DNA of 44,108 nt from Acholeplasmataceae bacterium (GTDB taxonomy: Bacteria > Bacillota_I > Bacilli_A > Acholeplasmatales > Acholeplasmataceae), in the NCBI GenBank assembly GCA_021736335.1, contig JAIPGC010000005.1, positions 1 through 44,108 on the forward strand. The letters are read 5' to 3'. A model generated the notes under the pieces. The model was not told where the DNA came from, made no database searches, and saw nothing but the letters and a program-made list of their open reading frames with translations. Positions within the stretch are counted from its first letter, which is position 1; every line of letters starts with the position of its first letter. Positions 1 through 8,018 of this stretch are shown in pieces. The translations under genes were made by a program, and so were the position numbers.

Positions 1-480
1 CTTGAAGAACGTTATAAAATGAATTATGACCATCCTAGCTCACTTGATAATGAGCTTCTTTATGACCATCTGACAAAATTACTTAAAGGCGAACCAATCA
101 ATAAACCTGTTTATGATTTTGACATTTATACTAGAAACGAAAAAACAGAAATCGTAATCCCTAAACCCATTATCATCATTGAAGGTATTTTGATATTAGA
201 AAATGAAAAAATTAGGAATTTAGCAGATATTAGCTTATTTGTTGAATTAGATGATGATACAAGATTTATTAGAAGAATGCTTCGAGATATGAAAGAAAGA
301 GGCAGATCATTGGAGAGTATTATCTCTCAATATGAAAAAACGGTTAAACCGATGTTTCATAAATATATCAAACCAACAAAGAGATTTGCAGATGTTATTA
401 TTCCAAATGATAGAAAACATGACATTGCTGTGGATTTGATAGTTACTAAAATTAAGCAGATATTAGGTGAAAGAGTATGA
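1..480 (+). CDS. udk: Uridine kinase, 5'-truncated by window edge
   Basis: Phosphorylates uridine (and cytidine) to the monophosphate in cytoplasmic pyrimidine salvage. The reading frame is open from base 1, so only the C-terminal 159 residues are present; the P-loop lies upstream of the window. Visible family features are the NYDHP segment that follows the core strand, the EGILIL strand, and the arginine-rich lid (DTRFIRRMLRDMKERGRS) that closes over ATP. An ATG at position 19 is internal to the family alignment and is not the true start. The TGA stop overlaps the next ATG by four bases, so translation is probably coupled to the nucleosidase gene. Family assignment is secure; only the start is missing. 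Confidence 0.9.
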   Translation, partial: LEERYKMNYDHPSSLDNELLYDHLTKLLKGEPINKPVYDFDIYTRNEKTEIVIPKPIIIIEGILILENEKIRNLADISLFVELDDDTRFIRRMLRDMKERGRSLESIISQYEKTVKPMFHKYIKPTKRFADVIIPNDRKHDIAVDLIVTKIKQILGERV

Positions 481-1076
481 TCTTAGTTGTAGCAGCCATG
501 GAAGAAGAAGCTAAACTTTTTTTAGAACAAGATTTTCCACAAGTGAAGATTCTTTTAACAGGTGTTGGTAAAGTAAATGCAGCGATGTCTTTAGCTGAGT
601 TTATTGTCCAAAACCCAGTGAATGCTATTTATAATCTTGGATTTGCAGGAGCAACAAGACCATTTGAAGTCAGTGATTTGGTTTTAATTAGCGATGCAGC
701 TTATCATGACTTTGATTTATCTCTATTTGGTTATCATAAAGGTCAGGTTCCTGGATATCCCATTAAATTTTTATCAGATATTTCACTTATGAACAAAGTA
801 AAAAGTGTTATTCCAAACATTAAAAGTGGGCACCTTTATACAGGAGATTATTTCATGACACATGAAAGAGAAGATGCTTGTGTTATTGATATGGAAGGTG
901 CAGCACTTTATCAAGTTGCATACAAAAATCACATACCGATTGTGAGTGTAAAAGTTATTTCAGATGTGATGGGTATGGACAATCACTATGATTCTTATAA
1001 GAAGTTTGAATCCAGTCATGGAGCCCATATGTTATATGAATTATTTATTAAGTTATTCAAGGAGGTTTCATCATGA
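477..1076 (+). CDS. mtnN: 5'-methylthioadenosine/S-adenosylhomocysteine nucleosidase
   Basis: Hydrolyses methylthioadenosine and S-adenosylhomocysteine to adenine plus the thioribose product, clearing by-products of SAM use. The 199-residue protein starts with the MTAN signature AAMEEE; Glu11, the MEGAA segment (Glu140) and ISDVMG (Asp163) match the three catalytic acids known in the family. The GVGKVNA and NLGFAGA segments are the ribose/phosphate-side loops. It is about 30 residues shorter than the E. coli enzyme, mostly between residues 90 and 130. ATGA overlaps join it to udk upstream and the DJ-1-like gene downstream, implying one nucleoside-salvage transcript. It could be a related nucleoside phosphorylase, but the Asp and Glu pattern favours MTAN. 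Confidence 0.86.
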   Translation: MILVVAAMEEEAKLFLEQDFPQVKILLTGVGKVNAAMSLAEFIVQNPVNAIYNLGFAGATRPFEVSDLVLISDAAYHDFDLSLFGYHKGQVPGYPIKFLSDISLMNKVKSVIPNIKSGHLYTGDYFMTHEREDACVIDMEGAALYQVAYKNHIPIVSVKVISDVMGMDNHYDSYKKFESSHGAHMLYELFIKLFKEVSS

Positions 1077-1618
1077 GAGGTTTGTTAATCTTAAGTCATC
1101 ATATGGAAGATGGAGAAGCACTGTCAACAAGAGCATTGCTGATTAGAGCTGGTCTTGAGGTTGTCACAATAACCTTTGAAAACACATTGGATATTGTAAC
1201 AGCATTTGGATTAAAAGTAAAAGCAGATCATTTTGCTAAGGATGTCAATTATGATGAATTTGATTTTCTAATCATTCCAGGTGGAGGGTACGTTGCAAGA
1301 GTAGTTGATAAGGATACCCATATCAAAGAACTTGCGAAATACTTTAATTCAAAAGATAAGATGATTGCTGCAATCTGTGCAGGACCACGGTTTTTAGGAC
1401 AAGCAGGATTGCTTAATGGTAAATCATTTACCGCTTACCGGGGTAGTGAAATTGATATGCCTAAAGGCATCTATTTACCCAGTTACAAAGCCATTAGAGA
1501 TCATAATATCGTGACAGCTAGAGGTGCAGGAGCAGTATATGAATTTGCATATGAAATTGTAAAATACCTATTAGGGGAAGAAAAAGCACAAGCATTGTTA
1601 AATAGCATCTTATTTTAA
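1073..1618 (+). CDS. DJ-1/PfpI family protein
   Basis: Member of the class I glutamine-amidotransferase-like DJ-1/PfpI superfamily, 181 residues, cytoplasmic. The nucleophile elbow is AAICAGP with Cys102; an N-terminal acidic residue (around Glu15) would sit beside the cysteine as in DJ-1. The IIPGGG segment near residue 68 is the conserved turn before it. Family members act as glyoxalase/deglycase-type or stress-protective proteins; the sequence does not say which. The ATG overlaps the nucleosidase stop by four bases, and an AAGGAGG ribosome site lies inside the upstream gene. Coupling with nucleotide salvage suggests metabolite repair, which is inference. Confidence 0.85.
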   Translation: MRGLLILSHHMEDGEALSTRALLIRAGLEVVTITFENTLDIVTAFGLKVKADHFAKDVNYDEFDFLIIPGGGYVARVVDKDTHIKELAKYFNSKDKMIAAICAGPRFLGQAGLLNGKSFTAYRGSEIDMPKGIYLPSYKAIRDHNIVTARGAGAVYEFAYEIVKYLLGEEKAQALLNSILF

Positions 1619-1643
1619 CAAATAGCAGTTTTTATGGGCAGCA

Positions 1644-2975
1644 ATGAAATCAAAAAGAAGTTTTAAATCATTATTTTGGCCAACATTCATAGAACTTATA
1701 TTTTTTATGCTCATGGGTACTGTTGATACGCTCATGCTAAGCAATTATAGCGACTATGCTGTAGGATCGGTTGGGAATGCGAACACACTCATTATGATGT
1801 TTGCTGTTTTACTCCTTATCGTATCTAATGGTGTAGCCGTTTTAGTATCTCAATATTTAGGAGCTAAAAAAGAAGAAGTAGCTCATAAGATGATTGGTAC
1901 AGGACTCATCATCAATTTTGTTGTTGGGTTCCTTTTAGCAAGTATTTTAGTTCTTTCGGCAGACTTTTTATTGAAGATTGTTCATACTGAACTTGTATTA
2001 TTTGAGAACTCAAAAACCTATCTTTCAGTCATTGCGATATCACTGTTTTTTGTAGCTATGAGCAATGTGATTACTGCATCACTTAGAGCCTATGGTTTTG
2101 CTAAATATATAACGCTGATTGTTATCGTAGCAAACATATTAAATATTATTGGTAATTATGTGTTAATCTATGGTTATTTAGGGTTTCCAAGTCTTGGGGT
2201 TTATGGTGCTGCATTATCAACTCTAGGTGTTAGAATCTTAATGATGATCACCTATTTCATCTTATTGTTTTCTGTACTTAAAGTTAAGTTGAAGGAGATA
2301 AGACTTAATAAAGAAAGTGCTCAATTGATATTAAAAATTGGATTACCTAGTGCTGCTGAAAGCTGGACATATACAATCATGCAAGCAGTCATTTTAGGTA
2401 TGGTCAATAGTCTTGGAGCTGATTTTACAACTGCTAGAACATATATCAACACCATTTTGACATACATCTATATTTTTAGCGTAGCAACTGCTTCAGCCAA
2501 TGCTGTGATGACAGGTTACTATATAGGTGAAAGAAATTATGTCAAAGCTTATCAACAAACATTTAAAAATATGATTAGGAACTTCTTCATCATTATCTTT
2601 ATGACACTTGTTGTTAATCTATCATCAAAATATATTTTAGGTATTTTTACAACCAATACAATCATTATTGAAACAGCAAGAAAGATCTTGTGGATTGCGA
2701 TATTTTTAGAAACAGGAAGAAGTATCAATTTGATATTAATCCAAGCATTAAGATCTGCAGGAGATACCACATTTCCGCTTATTATGGCCCTTTTTAGCAT
2801 GCTTGGTGTCGCAATTCCAGTTGCGTATTTACTTGGCATAACACTAAGTTTAGGTCTATTTGGGATCTATATTGCTTATGCTTGTGATGAACTCATTCGT
2901 GCGGGTTTTATGTTTTTTAGATGGCAATCAAGGAAATGGGAAGCCAAGAGTTACTACCTAGAAAAAACTGCATAA
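1644..2975 (+). CDS. MATE family efflux transporter (first copy)
   Basis: Multidrug and toxin extrusion type Na+- or H+-coupled exporter, 443 residues, with about twelve hydrophobic segments in two six-helix halves. Typical features are the N-terminal FWPTFIELIFFMLMGTVDT segment and the repeated small-residue LGVYGAAL segment around residue 185. The second half begins near KIGLPSAAESW. Substrate cannot be read from the sequence. The start has no clear Shine-Dalgarno site (GGGCAGCA precedes it), so initiation may depend on read-through from the DJ-1-like gene 25 bases upstream. The protein is clearly different from the second MATE at 12645, so this is not a recent duplication. Confidence 0.9.
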   Translation: MKSKRSFKSLFWPTFIELIFFMLMGTVDTLMLSNYSDYAVGSVGNANTLIMMFAVLLLIVSNGVAVLVSQYLGAKKEEVAHKMIGTGLIINFVVGFLLASILVLSADFLLKIVHTELVLFENSKTYLSVIAISLFFVAMSNVITASLRAYGFAKYITLIVIVANILNIIGNYVLIYGYLGFPSLGVYGAALSTLGVRILMMITYFILLFSVLKVKLKEIRLNKESAQLILKIGLPSAAESWTYTIMQAVILGMVNSLGADFTTARTYINTILTYIYIFSVATASANAVMTGYYIGERNYVKAYQQTFKNMIRNFFIIIFMTLVVNLSSKYILGIFTTNTIIIETARKILWIAIFLETGRSINLILIQALRSAGDTTFPLIMALFSMLGVAIPVAYLLGITLSLGLFGIYIAYACDELIRAGFMFFRWQSRKWEAKSYYLEKTA

Positions 2976-3038
2976 AAGTATCTTAAAATAAGGATCAGTG
3001 CTATATTCTAAAAAGATTGAAAAACCTGATTTTTTGTC

Positions 3039-3066
3039 TTGACAATTTATAATAAATTGGTATAAT
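3039..3066 (+). promoter_or_regulatory. Promoter of the tRNA cluster
   Basis: A TTGACA -35 box (3039-3044) and a perfect TATAAT -10 box (3061-3066) are separated by 16 bases, 20 bases ahead of tRNA-Glu. This is the best housekeeping-type promoter in this part of the window and probably drives all four tRNAs. Confidence 0.8.
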
Positions 3067-3086
3067 TATATATGCGCTTGCACTAT

Positions 3087-3162
3087 GGCCCGTTGGAGAA
3101 ACGGTTAACTCACATGCCTTTCACGCATGCATTCATGGGTTCGAATCCCATACGGGTCACCA
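3087..3162 (+). tRNA. tRNA-Glu (UUC)
   Basis: Full cloverleaf: acceptor GGCCCGT pairs with ACGGGTC (one G-U), the anticodon stem CATGC/GCATG encloses a loop with TTC, the T-loop is GTTCGAATC, and CCA is encoded. It is first in a four-tRNA cluster. The 63-base spacer to tRNA-Arg contains two small hairpins (AAAGCG/CGCTTT and GAGTTT/AAACTC) that may guide processing. Confidence 0.96.
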
Positions 3163-3225
3163 TATATTTTTTCAAATAAAGCGGACACGCTTTAAGATAT
3201 GAGTTTTAGCGTAAACTCAAGAGAT

Positions 3226-3302
3226 GTACCCATAGCTCAACTGGATAGAGCATTTGACTACGGATCAAAAGGTTGGGGGTTCAAATCCTCTTGGGTACGC
3301 CA
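3226..3302 (+). tRNA. tRNA-Arg (ACG)
   Basis: Acceptor GTACCCA pairs perfectly with TGGGTAC, the anticodon loop carries ACG (read as ICG after A-to-I editing), the T-loop is GTTCAAATC, and CCA is encoded. Second gene of the cluster; tRNA-Pro follows four bases later. Confidence 0.96.
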
Positions 3303-3306
3303 TGTT

Positions 3307-3383
3307 CGGGAAGTAGCTTAGCTTGGTAGAGCGCCTGGTTTGGGACCAGGAGGTCGCAGGTTCAAATCCTGTCTTCCCGACCA
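3307..3383 (+). tRNA. tRNA-Pro (UGG)
   Basis: Acceptor CGGGAAG pairs with CTTCCCG, the anticodon stem CCTGG/CCAGG encloses TGG, and CCA is encoded. Third gene of the cluster, eight bases ahead of tRNA-Gly. Confidence 0.96.
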
Positions 3384-3390
3384 CTTTTTC

Positions 3391-3464
3391 GCGGGTGTAG
3401 TTAAATGGTAGAACCACAGCCTTCCAAGCTGTTGACGTGAGTTCGATTCTCATCACCCGCTCCA
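3391..3464 (+). tRNA. tRNA-Gly (UCC)
   Basis: Acceptor GCGGGTG pairs with CACCCGC, the anticodon stem ACAGC/GCTGT encloses TCC, discriminator T, and CCA is encoded. Last gene of the cluster, directly ahead of a terminator hairpin. Confidence 0.96.
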
Positions 3465-3474
3465 AAAACACATC

Positions 3475-3507
3475 AACTGCTGGTTATTTATCAGTGGTTT
3501 TTTTTAT
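3475..3507 (+). terminator. Terminator of the tRNA cluster
   Basis: AACTGCTGGT pairs with ATCAGTGGTT (ten positions, three G-U) across a five-base loop and runs into a T tract. It separates the tRNA cluster from the flavoprotein gene. Confidence 0.75.
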
Positions 3508-3572
3508 TAATTTGCATGTTATGTTGTATAATAATAGATAGTGTTTTACATCATGTATTAGGAGAAAAAACG

Positions 3573-4499
3573 ATGTCAAGCTTTAAAGAACTAAGAATAG
3601 TAGATAACTTCTACCAAACAAGTAGTTATTTTCCAATGCCAACCATCTTAGTTGGTACCATTGATGATCAAGGAAAAACAAGTCTGGGAGCTTATAGTTT
3701 ATGCTTTCCCTACTATGTTGCTGGCAAATCATATTACGCGATGATTTTAGAATGCAGAAATAGTTCAAACACAGCACAAAACATTTTAAAAAGAGGAAAA
3801 GCATCCCTAAATTTCTTACCAAATAACAAAAAATATTTCAAAGAAACTGTAAGACTTGGTTACCCAGGTGATTCTTCAGAGGAGAAGATGGCAAAAACCA
3901 ATCTCCATCTTGAGGATGGGCTTGTAACTTTAGATGATCAATCTATACGCCCTCAAATCGTTAGTGAATCCTATCAGGTCTTCGAATGTAGTTGGGTAAG
4001 TGAACTAGAAAATGCTAGTGAATGTAAAGCCGGTGAGTTAGATGGATATGAACCTCCATATAAAGACTTCAATGGTATTACAAGTAAATTTGGTGCGCAT
4101 TTTATTTTGAGAATTGATAAGATAGTGATGAAAGAAAAATATCATCAAGCTATTATAGATGGAGTTAAGGCGACTTCATTCCCAAAAATACCTGTTGATT
4201 ACGGTTATAGGGATAATACAAATTTTTGGTACACAGGATCAAAGAAATTCATGAAAGAACCTATTCCTAGTGCTAAAGCGATGGATATCAATACAGTTAG
4301 ATTTGCAGCTGATAGAACTGATCCGAATATAAGATTTACAGATGAAGCATGTCAAAGGTTAGTCAAGGTTCCAAGAATTTTTCTTAAGGTTGCTTTAGAA
4401 AGCTGTGCAAAATGGGCAAGAGAAAATCAAGTGACAGTGATTGATGCTAAAGAGATGGATATCATCAACGATAAAAGAAATAAAGAAAAGAAAAATTAA
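3573..4499 (+). CDS. Flavin reductase-like protein with C-terminal PCP_red-like domain
   Basis: 308 residues. The first ~190 residues fit the flavin reductase/flavoredoxin split-barrel family (MPTILVGTID near the N-terminus, then an S-rich AYSLCFPYYV segment), which binds FMN and moves electrons in the cytoplasm. The last ~60 residues (FTDEACQRLVKVPRIFLK and on through a WARE helix) resemble the small PCP_red domain found at the end of light-independent protochlorophyllide reductase and in stand-alone proteins. The longer frame opens at 3516, but the start chosen here has TAGGAGAA eight bases upstream. Electron donor and substrate are unknown. The flavin-reductase call is firm; the tail assignment is by motif memory only. 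Confidence 0.72.
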   Translation: MSSFKELRIVDNFYQTSSYFPMPTILVGTIDDQGKTSLGAYSLCFPYYVAGKSYYAMILECRNSSNTAQNILKRGKASLNFLPNNKKYFKETVRLGYPGDSSEEKMAKTNLHLEDGLVTLDDQSIRPQIVSESYQVFECSWVSELENASECKAGELDGYEPPYKDFNGITSKFGAHFILRIDKIVMKEKYHQAIIDGVKATSFPKIPVDYGYRDNTNFWYTGSKKFMKEPIPSAKAMDINTVRFAADRTDPNIRFTDEACQRLVKVPRIFLKVALESCAKWARENQVTVIDAKEMDIINDKRNKEKKN

Positions 4500-4503
4500 A
4501 AAA

Positions 4504-4523
4504 GTACTATTTTTAAATAGTAC
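4504..4523. repeat. Perfect palindrome between two genes
   Basis: GTACTAT and ATAGTAC are exact inverted copies around TTTTAA in the 41-base gap. No T tract follows, so it is not a classic terminator. It could trim or stabilise the mRNA between the flavoprotein and membrane-protein genes, or be a weak attenuator. Confidence 0.5.
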
Positions 4524-4540
4524 ATAAAGGAAAAGACTCA

Positions 4541-5182
4541 ATGTCAAAAAGCAAATTCATTTTCAATATCTTCATCTACTCACTTGGTATTTTTATTACA
4601 GGATTAGGTGTTAATTTAATCATTCGAAGTTCATTTGGTGCTGGTCCATGGGATGCTGTTGCAGAAAATCTAAGTCAATTAACAAAAGTAGAATTAGCTG
4701 TTGCTGGTGGTTTTGTTAATCTTTTGATTTTAGCATTTGTCGTCTTATATAACAAAAAAATCAAATTCCTTATTGGACTGATTCCTATCATTGGTATATT
4801 TTTTGCTATTCATTTTTGGGATATCATCATATTTGATACATATTATCCTGACTTGATTAGTCTTAAGTTATTATTCATCTTAAGTGGGGGAGTCTCAATT
4901 TCAATGGGTTTAGCAGCAATCATCGTTTCAACTTTTCCAGCCATGGTATTTGATGAACTGACAATTGCACTAATGAAAATACTAAAAATCTCAAGTTTTT
5001 TTAAAACTAGAATAATGATTGAGTTATTTGCAGTTGTTTTAGCATCGATTTTGGGCTATCTTGCTGGCATCGGGTTTGGTGTTGTTGGATTAGGAACTTT
5101 AATCATATCCTTTACAATCGGACCACTTATTTCATTTCAAATGAAATGGATGTCCTTATTACTTGGGCAAAGAAGAGTTTAA
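4541..5182 (+). CDS. YczE/YitT-type integral membrane protein
   Basis: 213 residues with about five to six membrane segments and almost no soluble part. The early motif RSSFGAGPWDAV (around residue 30) is characteristic of the YczE/YyaS group of uncharacterised membrane proteins. A second conserved small-residue stretch (GIGFGVVGLGTL) lies near residue 177. A sensible Shine-Dalgarno site (AAAGGAAAAG) sits ahead of the ATG. It probably shares a transcript with the flavoprotein gene 41 bases upstream, with a perfect palindrome between them. No biochemical role is established for the family; in Bacillus a relative affects lipopeptide production. Function here is unknown. Confidence 0.7.
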   Translation: MSKSKFIFNIFIYSLGIFITGLGVNLIIRSSFGAGPWDAVAENLSQLTKVELAVAGGFVNLLILAFVVLYNKKIKFLIGLIPIIGIFFAIHFWDIIIFDTYYPDLISLKLLFILSGGVSISMGLAAIIVSTFPAMVFDELTIALMKILKISSFFKTRIMIELFAVVLASILGYLAGIGFGVVGLGTLIISFTIGPLISFQMKWMSLLLGQRRV

Positions 5183-5222
5183 TGATACTTTAAGTTTTTT
5201 ATTAATAAAATATGATTATGTT

Positions 5223-5307
5223 GCGGCTGTGGCGAAATTGGTAGACGCGCTATCTTCAGAGGGTAGTACTTAAATGTGTGTGGGTTCGAATCCCATCAGC
5301 CGCACCA
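5223..5307 (+). tRNA. tRNA-Leu (CAG)
   Basis: Class II tRNA: acceptor GCGGCTG pairs with CAGCCGC, the anticodon stem CTATC/GGTAG encloses TTCAGAG (anticodon CAG), a long variable arm (TACTTAAATGTGTG) is present, and CCA is encoded. The structured repeat at 5306 begins inside its CCA end, so this locus could be an integration target. Confidence 0.95.
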
Positions 5308-5388
5308 TATAAAAATGAAATGACTCCGAAAAGTTGGAGAGAAGGTATAATAATGATACCTGATTTTAAACAAAGGAATCTTTTTATT
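5306..5388 (+). repeat. Structured ~83-nt repeat, copy 1
   Basis: Begins CATATAAAAATGAA and ends in AAAGGAATCTTTTTATTA. It aligns over its whole length with 7455-7538. Both copies contain a hairpin around AAAAG (CTCCGA/TTGGAG here), a second hairpin (GGTAT/ATACC here), then ACAAAGG and a T tract. The stems keep pairing although bases differ, which suggests RNA structure. The early CTCC could instead pair with the late GGAAT, giving two alternative folds. Here it probably terminates tRNA-Leu; it may also mark an islet boundary. Confidence 0.65.
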
Positions 5389-5780
5389 ATGAGATTAACA
5401 TTTGAAGAGATATATACACGATCTCTTTGTAACATCTGTGGTCTAGAAGATCAATATGTGAGTGATGAAGACTAAATTCTATAATTAGAAAAGTTACTAA
5501 AATGAATTTAAATCCAAGTTTAAATATGATATACTATCTTTATCTGATTTGGCTTAAATAGTTTACTACTTGGGGTTAAGTGGGAGTATAAAAAAACAAA
5601 GTATTTGTTGATTGAATCATTATCGATTTGAGGCTAATTGTATAAATAATTACGTACAAGTGATGCTTTAAAATAGGTAGTGTTATGCAAATACTCTAAA
5701 ATTAAATGTTTACTATCAAAATTGGATAAAAGACATAAAACAAGAGAAAACAAATGATAGATATAATTGGAGATGTAAAA
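5389..5780. other. Gene-poor stretch before the acetyltransferase
   Basis: I see no supported gene here. A 28-codon frame (5389-5475) with one CxxC follows the repeat, but its ribosome site is too distant to trust. The rest is AT-rich with scattered direct-repeat fragments and no clear hairpin, possibly debris of an inserted element. Confidence 0.45.
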
Positions 5781-6269
5781 ATGACAAATACAGTTGCTTT
5801 AAGAACTATGACATCTGATGAATATCAATTATGGATAGAAATATCAATGAAACAACAAGCAATAGATCGCCAAACAGTCACTCAACAATCGTTCGAGGAG
5901 GAATTGGCACAGCTACATCAAATAGTGCCTATACTTCTTCCAGCACAAGAAAAAACCCCTGATCATTATTTTTATGTGATTGACACATCTGAAACTTCAA
6001 GTGTAGGCATGATATGGATTGGGAAAGTGCCTGATCTTCCTGAGAACGCGATTTTTCTCTATGATATTCATTTACATTCTGAATTTAGATCGAAGGGCAT
6101 TGGTCGCCAGGCATTGATACTTATTCACAAAGAAGCAAAAAGGATGGGATTTGCCTCGATTTTTCTTGCTGTACTAAAGAATAATTATGCAAGATATCTA
6201 TATGATTCAATTGGGTATGTAGTTTTACAAGAAGAATCACAACACTTGATGATGGTATGTAATCTCTAA
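5781..6269 (+). CDS. GNAT family N-acetyltransferase
   Basis: 162 residues. Transfers an acetyl group from acetyl-CoA to an amine whose identity cannot be read. The acetyl-CoA loop is visible as FRSKGIGRQAL (pattern R-x-x-G-I-G) near residue 113, followed by the helix that holds the pyrophosphate. The NNYARYLYDSIGY segment near the end is the typical motif B. A frame opens at 5754, but GGAG eight bases upstream of 5781 and the TVALRTMTSDEY beginning support the later start. It lies with a hydrolase gene between the two ~83-nt repeats beside tRNA-Leu, so it may be an acquired resistance or detoxification gene, which is inference. Confidence 0.82.
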   Translation: MTNTVALRTMTSDEYQLWIEISMKQQAIDRQTVTQQSFEEELAQLHQIVPILLPAQEKTPDHYFYVIDTSETSSVGMIWIGKVPDLPENAIFLYDIHLHSEFRSKGIGRQALILIHKEAKRMGFASIFLAVLKNNYARYLYDSIGYVVLQEESQHLMMVCNL

Positions 6270-6389
6270 ACAGGTAATTAAGAATCACTTGTTATTAATA
6301 AATCATCTACTATTCCGAACAACTTGATATTTATAGTAAAAAGCCTTAATGTCAAAATGGATTTTTATAGATCAATTGGAGGTCTTATT

Positions 6390-7334
6390 ATGATTAATCA
6401 AATTCAAATTGGTAAAAATAATTTGGAAGCAATGATACACATTCCAGAGATGAATTCTGATAATGGAATTGTATGTATTATTGTTGGGGGTTCTGATCGT
6501 ATTGATGCTGATGGAAATATAGGTAAAATTAAACTTAATACATACAAATATCTAGCTGAATTTCTTACAGGATTAGGGATTTATACAATTCGTTACAATA
6601 AAAGAGGAATTGGAAAAAGTCAGGGAGATTTCTTAGAAGCAGGTGTTACTGAATTACTAGAAGATATAGATGCTGTATACCAATATTTAGTTAACAACTC
6701 GGAAATTAGTTTCAATAAAATTATACTTATTGGACATAGCGAAGGTAGTATTTTATCTACGATATATGCTGATCTTAATAGAAAAATAGATGGTTTAGTT
6801 CTTTTATCTGGAGCGTATTTAGATTTGCAAACTGCACAAATTAGACAATATATTTTTGCACAAAACGAACTCAATAATATAAAAGGTTTTCTTGGAAAAG
6901 TTGTTAGATTTATCTATAAAAGCGATAGCATAGTAGAAAAACAAAAAGAGATATATTCAAAGGTGATAAATTCAACTCAAAACACAATTAGAATAAATGG
7001 AAAAATAATCCAAGCTAAATGGTTAAGAGAGCATTTGTCATATGATATAAATAGAATTAAACGCATTTTATCAACTTTGGATATTCCAGTTTTTGCTTCG
7101 TTTGGCACTAAAGATATTCAATCTCGCACAGAAGATATGAAAAAACTTAAAGAATTGGAGATGAGTAATTATACTATAATTAAAATTGACAATATGGATC
7201 ATATGTTGCGGGATTTTAAATTTAGTCCAACAATCATTAACCAGCGCAAACAATATAAGTATGATTCCACATTACCATTAAGTACAAACCTACTGAAAGA
7301 ATTACAAGAATTCCTAAGTTTATATAATTCTTGA
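6390..7334 (+). CDS. Alpha/beta hydrolase (serine hydrolase)
   Basis: 314-residue cytoplasmic alpha/beta hydrolase. The catalytic serine lies in the elbow GHSEGS, after a YNKRGIGKSQGDF segment that fits the oxyanion/lid region of the serine aminopeptidase-like (Hydrolase_4) group. GTKD supplies a candidate aspartate and NMDHML a candidate histidine near the C-terminus. A frame opens at 6324, but a perfect GGAGGT at 6378-6383 fixes the start at 6390. It ends with TGA. Substrate is unknown; esterase, thioesterase or peptidase activity is possible. It looks rather AT-rich beside its neighbours and sits in the repeat-bounded islet, so lateral acquisition is plausible. Confidence 0.8.
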   Translation: MINQIQIGKNNLEAMIHIPEMNSDNGIVCIIVGGSDRIDADGNIGKIKLNTYKYLAEFLTGLGIYTIRYNKRGIGKSQGDFLEAGVTELLEDIDAVYQYLVNNSEISFNKIILIGHSEGSILSTIYADLNRKIDGLVLLSGAYLDLQTAQIRQYIFAQNELNNIKGFLGKVVRFIYKSDSIVEKQKEIYSKVINSTQNTIRINGKIIQAKWLREHLSYDINRIKRILSTLDIPVFASFGTKDIQSRTEDMKKLKELEMSNYTIIKIDNMDHMLRDFKFSPTIINQRKQYKYDSTLPLSTNLLKELQEFLSLYNS

Positions 7335-7454
7335 AAAACATGCAATACAAAAACCGTTCCACTAGGTTATTTTTAAGTAGTACTAAAATTTCGAGATAGG
7401 GGTGCTAAAAAAATTAGGGAAGTGCTAATTTGTGTCAAAATTGTTAGTGATACA

Positions 7455-7538
7455 CATATAAAAAAATGAAGTAGCTTCCAAAAGTTGGAGATATGGCACA
7501 AGTACCATACCTTTTGACAAAGGGAGTTTTTATTTATT
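7455..7538 (+). repeat. Structured ~83-nt repeat, copy 2
   Basis: Second copy of the element at 5306-5388, in the same orientation. It begins CATATAAAAAAATGAA and ends GGGAGTTTTTATTTATTA. Here the first hairpin is TCCAA/TTGGA and the second TATGG/CCATA, so both stems persist with changed bases. CTTCC can alternatively pair with the late GGGAG just before the T tract. The copy lies between convergent genes and would work as a terminator for the hydrolase gene. Confidence 0.65.
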
Positions 7539-7809
7539 ATAAAATATAATATACTACAACTAAATAAATGATTCCAATTGACATAATCGTTAAAATAGGC
7601 ACACCAAATTTGAACTTATTTTTTTGTGTTTTGTGTCTAAAAAAACGCATTCCAAGGATTGATCCAACGCCACCTCCAATAAGTGAGAATAACAACAGCG
7701 TTGTTTCTTTTATACGCCATTTTCCTTTTTCTGCTTTTTTCTTATCTAGTCCATATAAAAAGAAACTTATGATGTTAATTATAATTAAATAAGCAATCAA
7801 ATAGTTCAC
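7537..7809 (-). CDS. DUF1294 family small membrane protein
   Basis: 90 residues with three hydrophobic segments. It matches DUF1294: an N-terminal helix followed by YGLDKKKA, a WRIKE turn, a glycine-rich GGGVGSILGM helix and the FRHKTQKNKF loop, then a terminal helix. The domain also occurs fused to cold-shock domains elsewhere; no function is established. Its stop codon lies inside repeat copy 2. A GGAGG ribosome site precedes the ATG, and a promoter lies at 7850-7877. Confidence 0.85.
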   Translation of the reverse strand: MNYLIAYLIIINIISFFLYGLDKKKAEKGKWRIKETTLLLFSLIGGGVGSILGMRFFRHKTQKNKFKFGVPILTIMSIGIIYLVVVYYIL

Positions 7810-7849
7810 TATGATCCTCCAGTTTTTATGTCTTTGCTAACATGATGTC

Positions 7850-7877
7850 ATTATAACATAATCATATTTTTGAGCAA
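7850..7877 (-). promoter_or_regulatory. Promoter of the DUF1294 gene
   Basis: On the minus strand TTGCTC (7872-7877) and TATAAT (7850-7855) are 16 bases apart, and the -10 box is extended by TGt. It faces the DUF1294 gene 40 bases downstream. Confidence 0.6.
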
Positions 7878-8018
7878 CAATTATAGAAAATGGTTCAATA
7901 AATCACGTAATTTTAATTGTTCATACATTTAATTCTTACATTTACCTTAACTCATTTGCTCTTTGTATAATATATGATAGAATGAAATTGAATCATAATT
8001 AACAATTGAGGCATTCAG

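Noticed and set aside
3265-3471. 68-codon minus-strand frame opposite the tRNA cluster
   Set aside because: It is antisense to tRNA-Arg, -Pro and -Gly; such frames appear over tRNA genes by chance and are a common false annotation.
5278-5475. 65-codon frame beginning inside tRNA-Leu, and its 28-codon internal version with CxxC (5389-5475)
   Set aside because: The long frame overlaps the tRNA and the structured repeat. The short one has AAAGGA about 12 bases from the ATG, no homology I recognise, and lies in a low-gene stretch.
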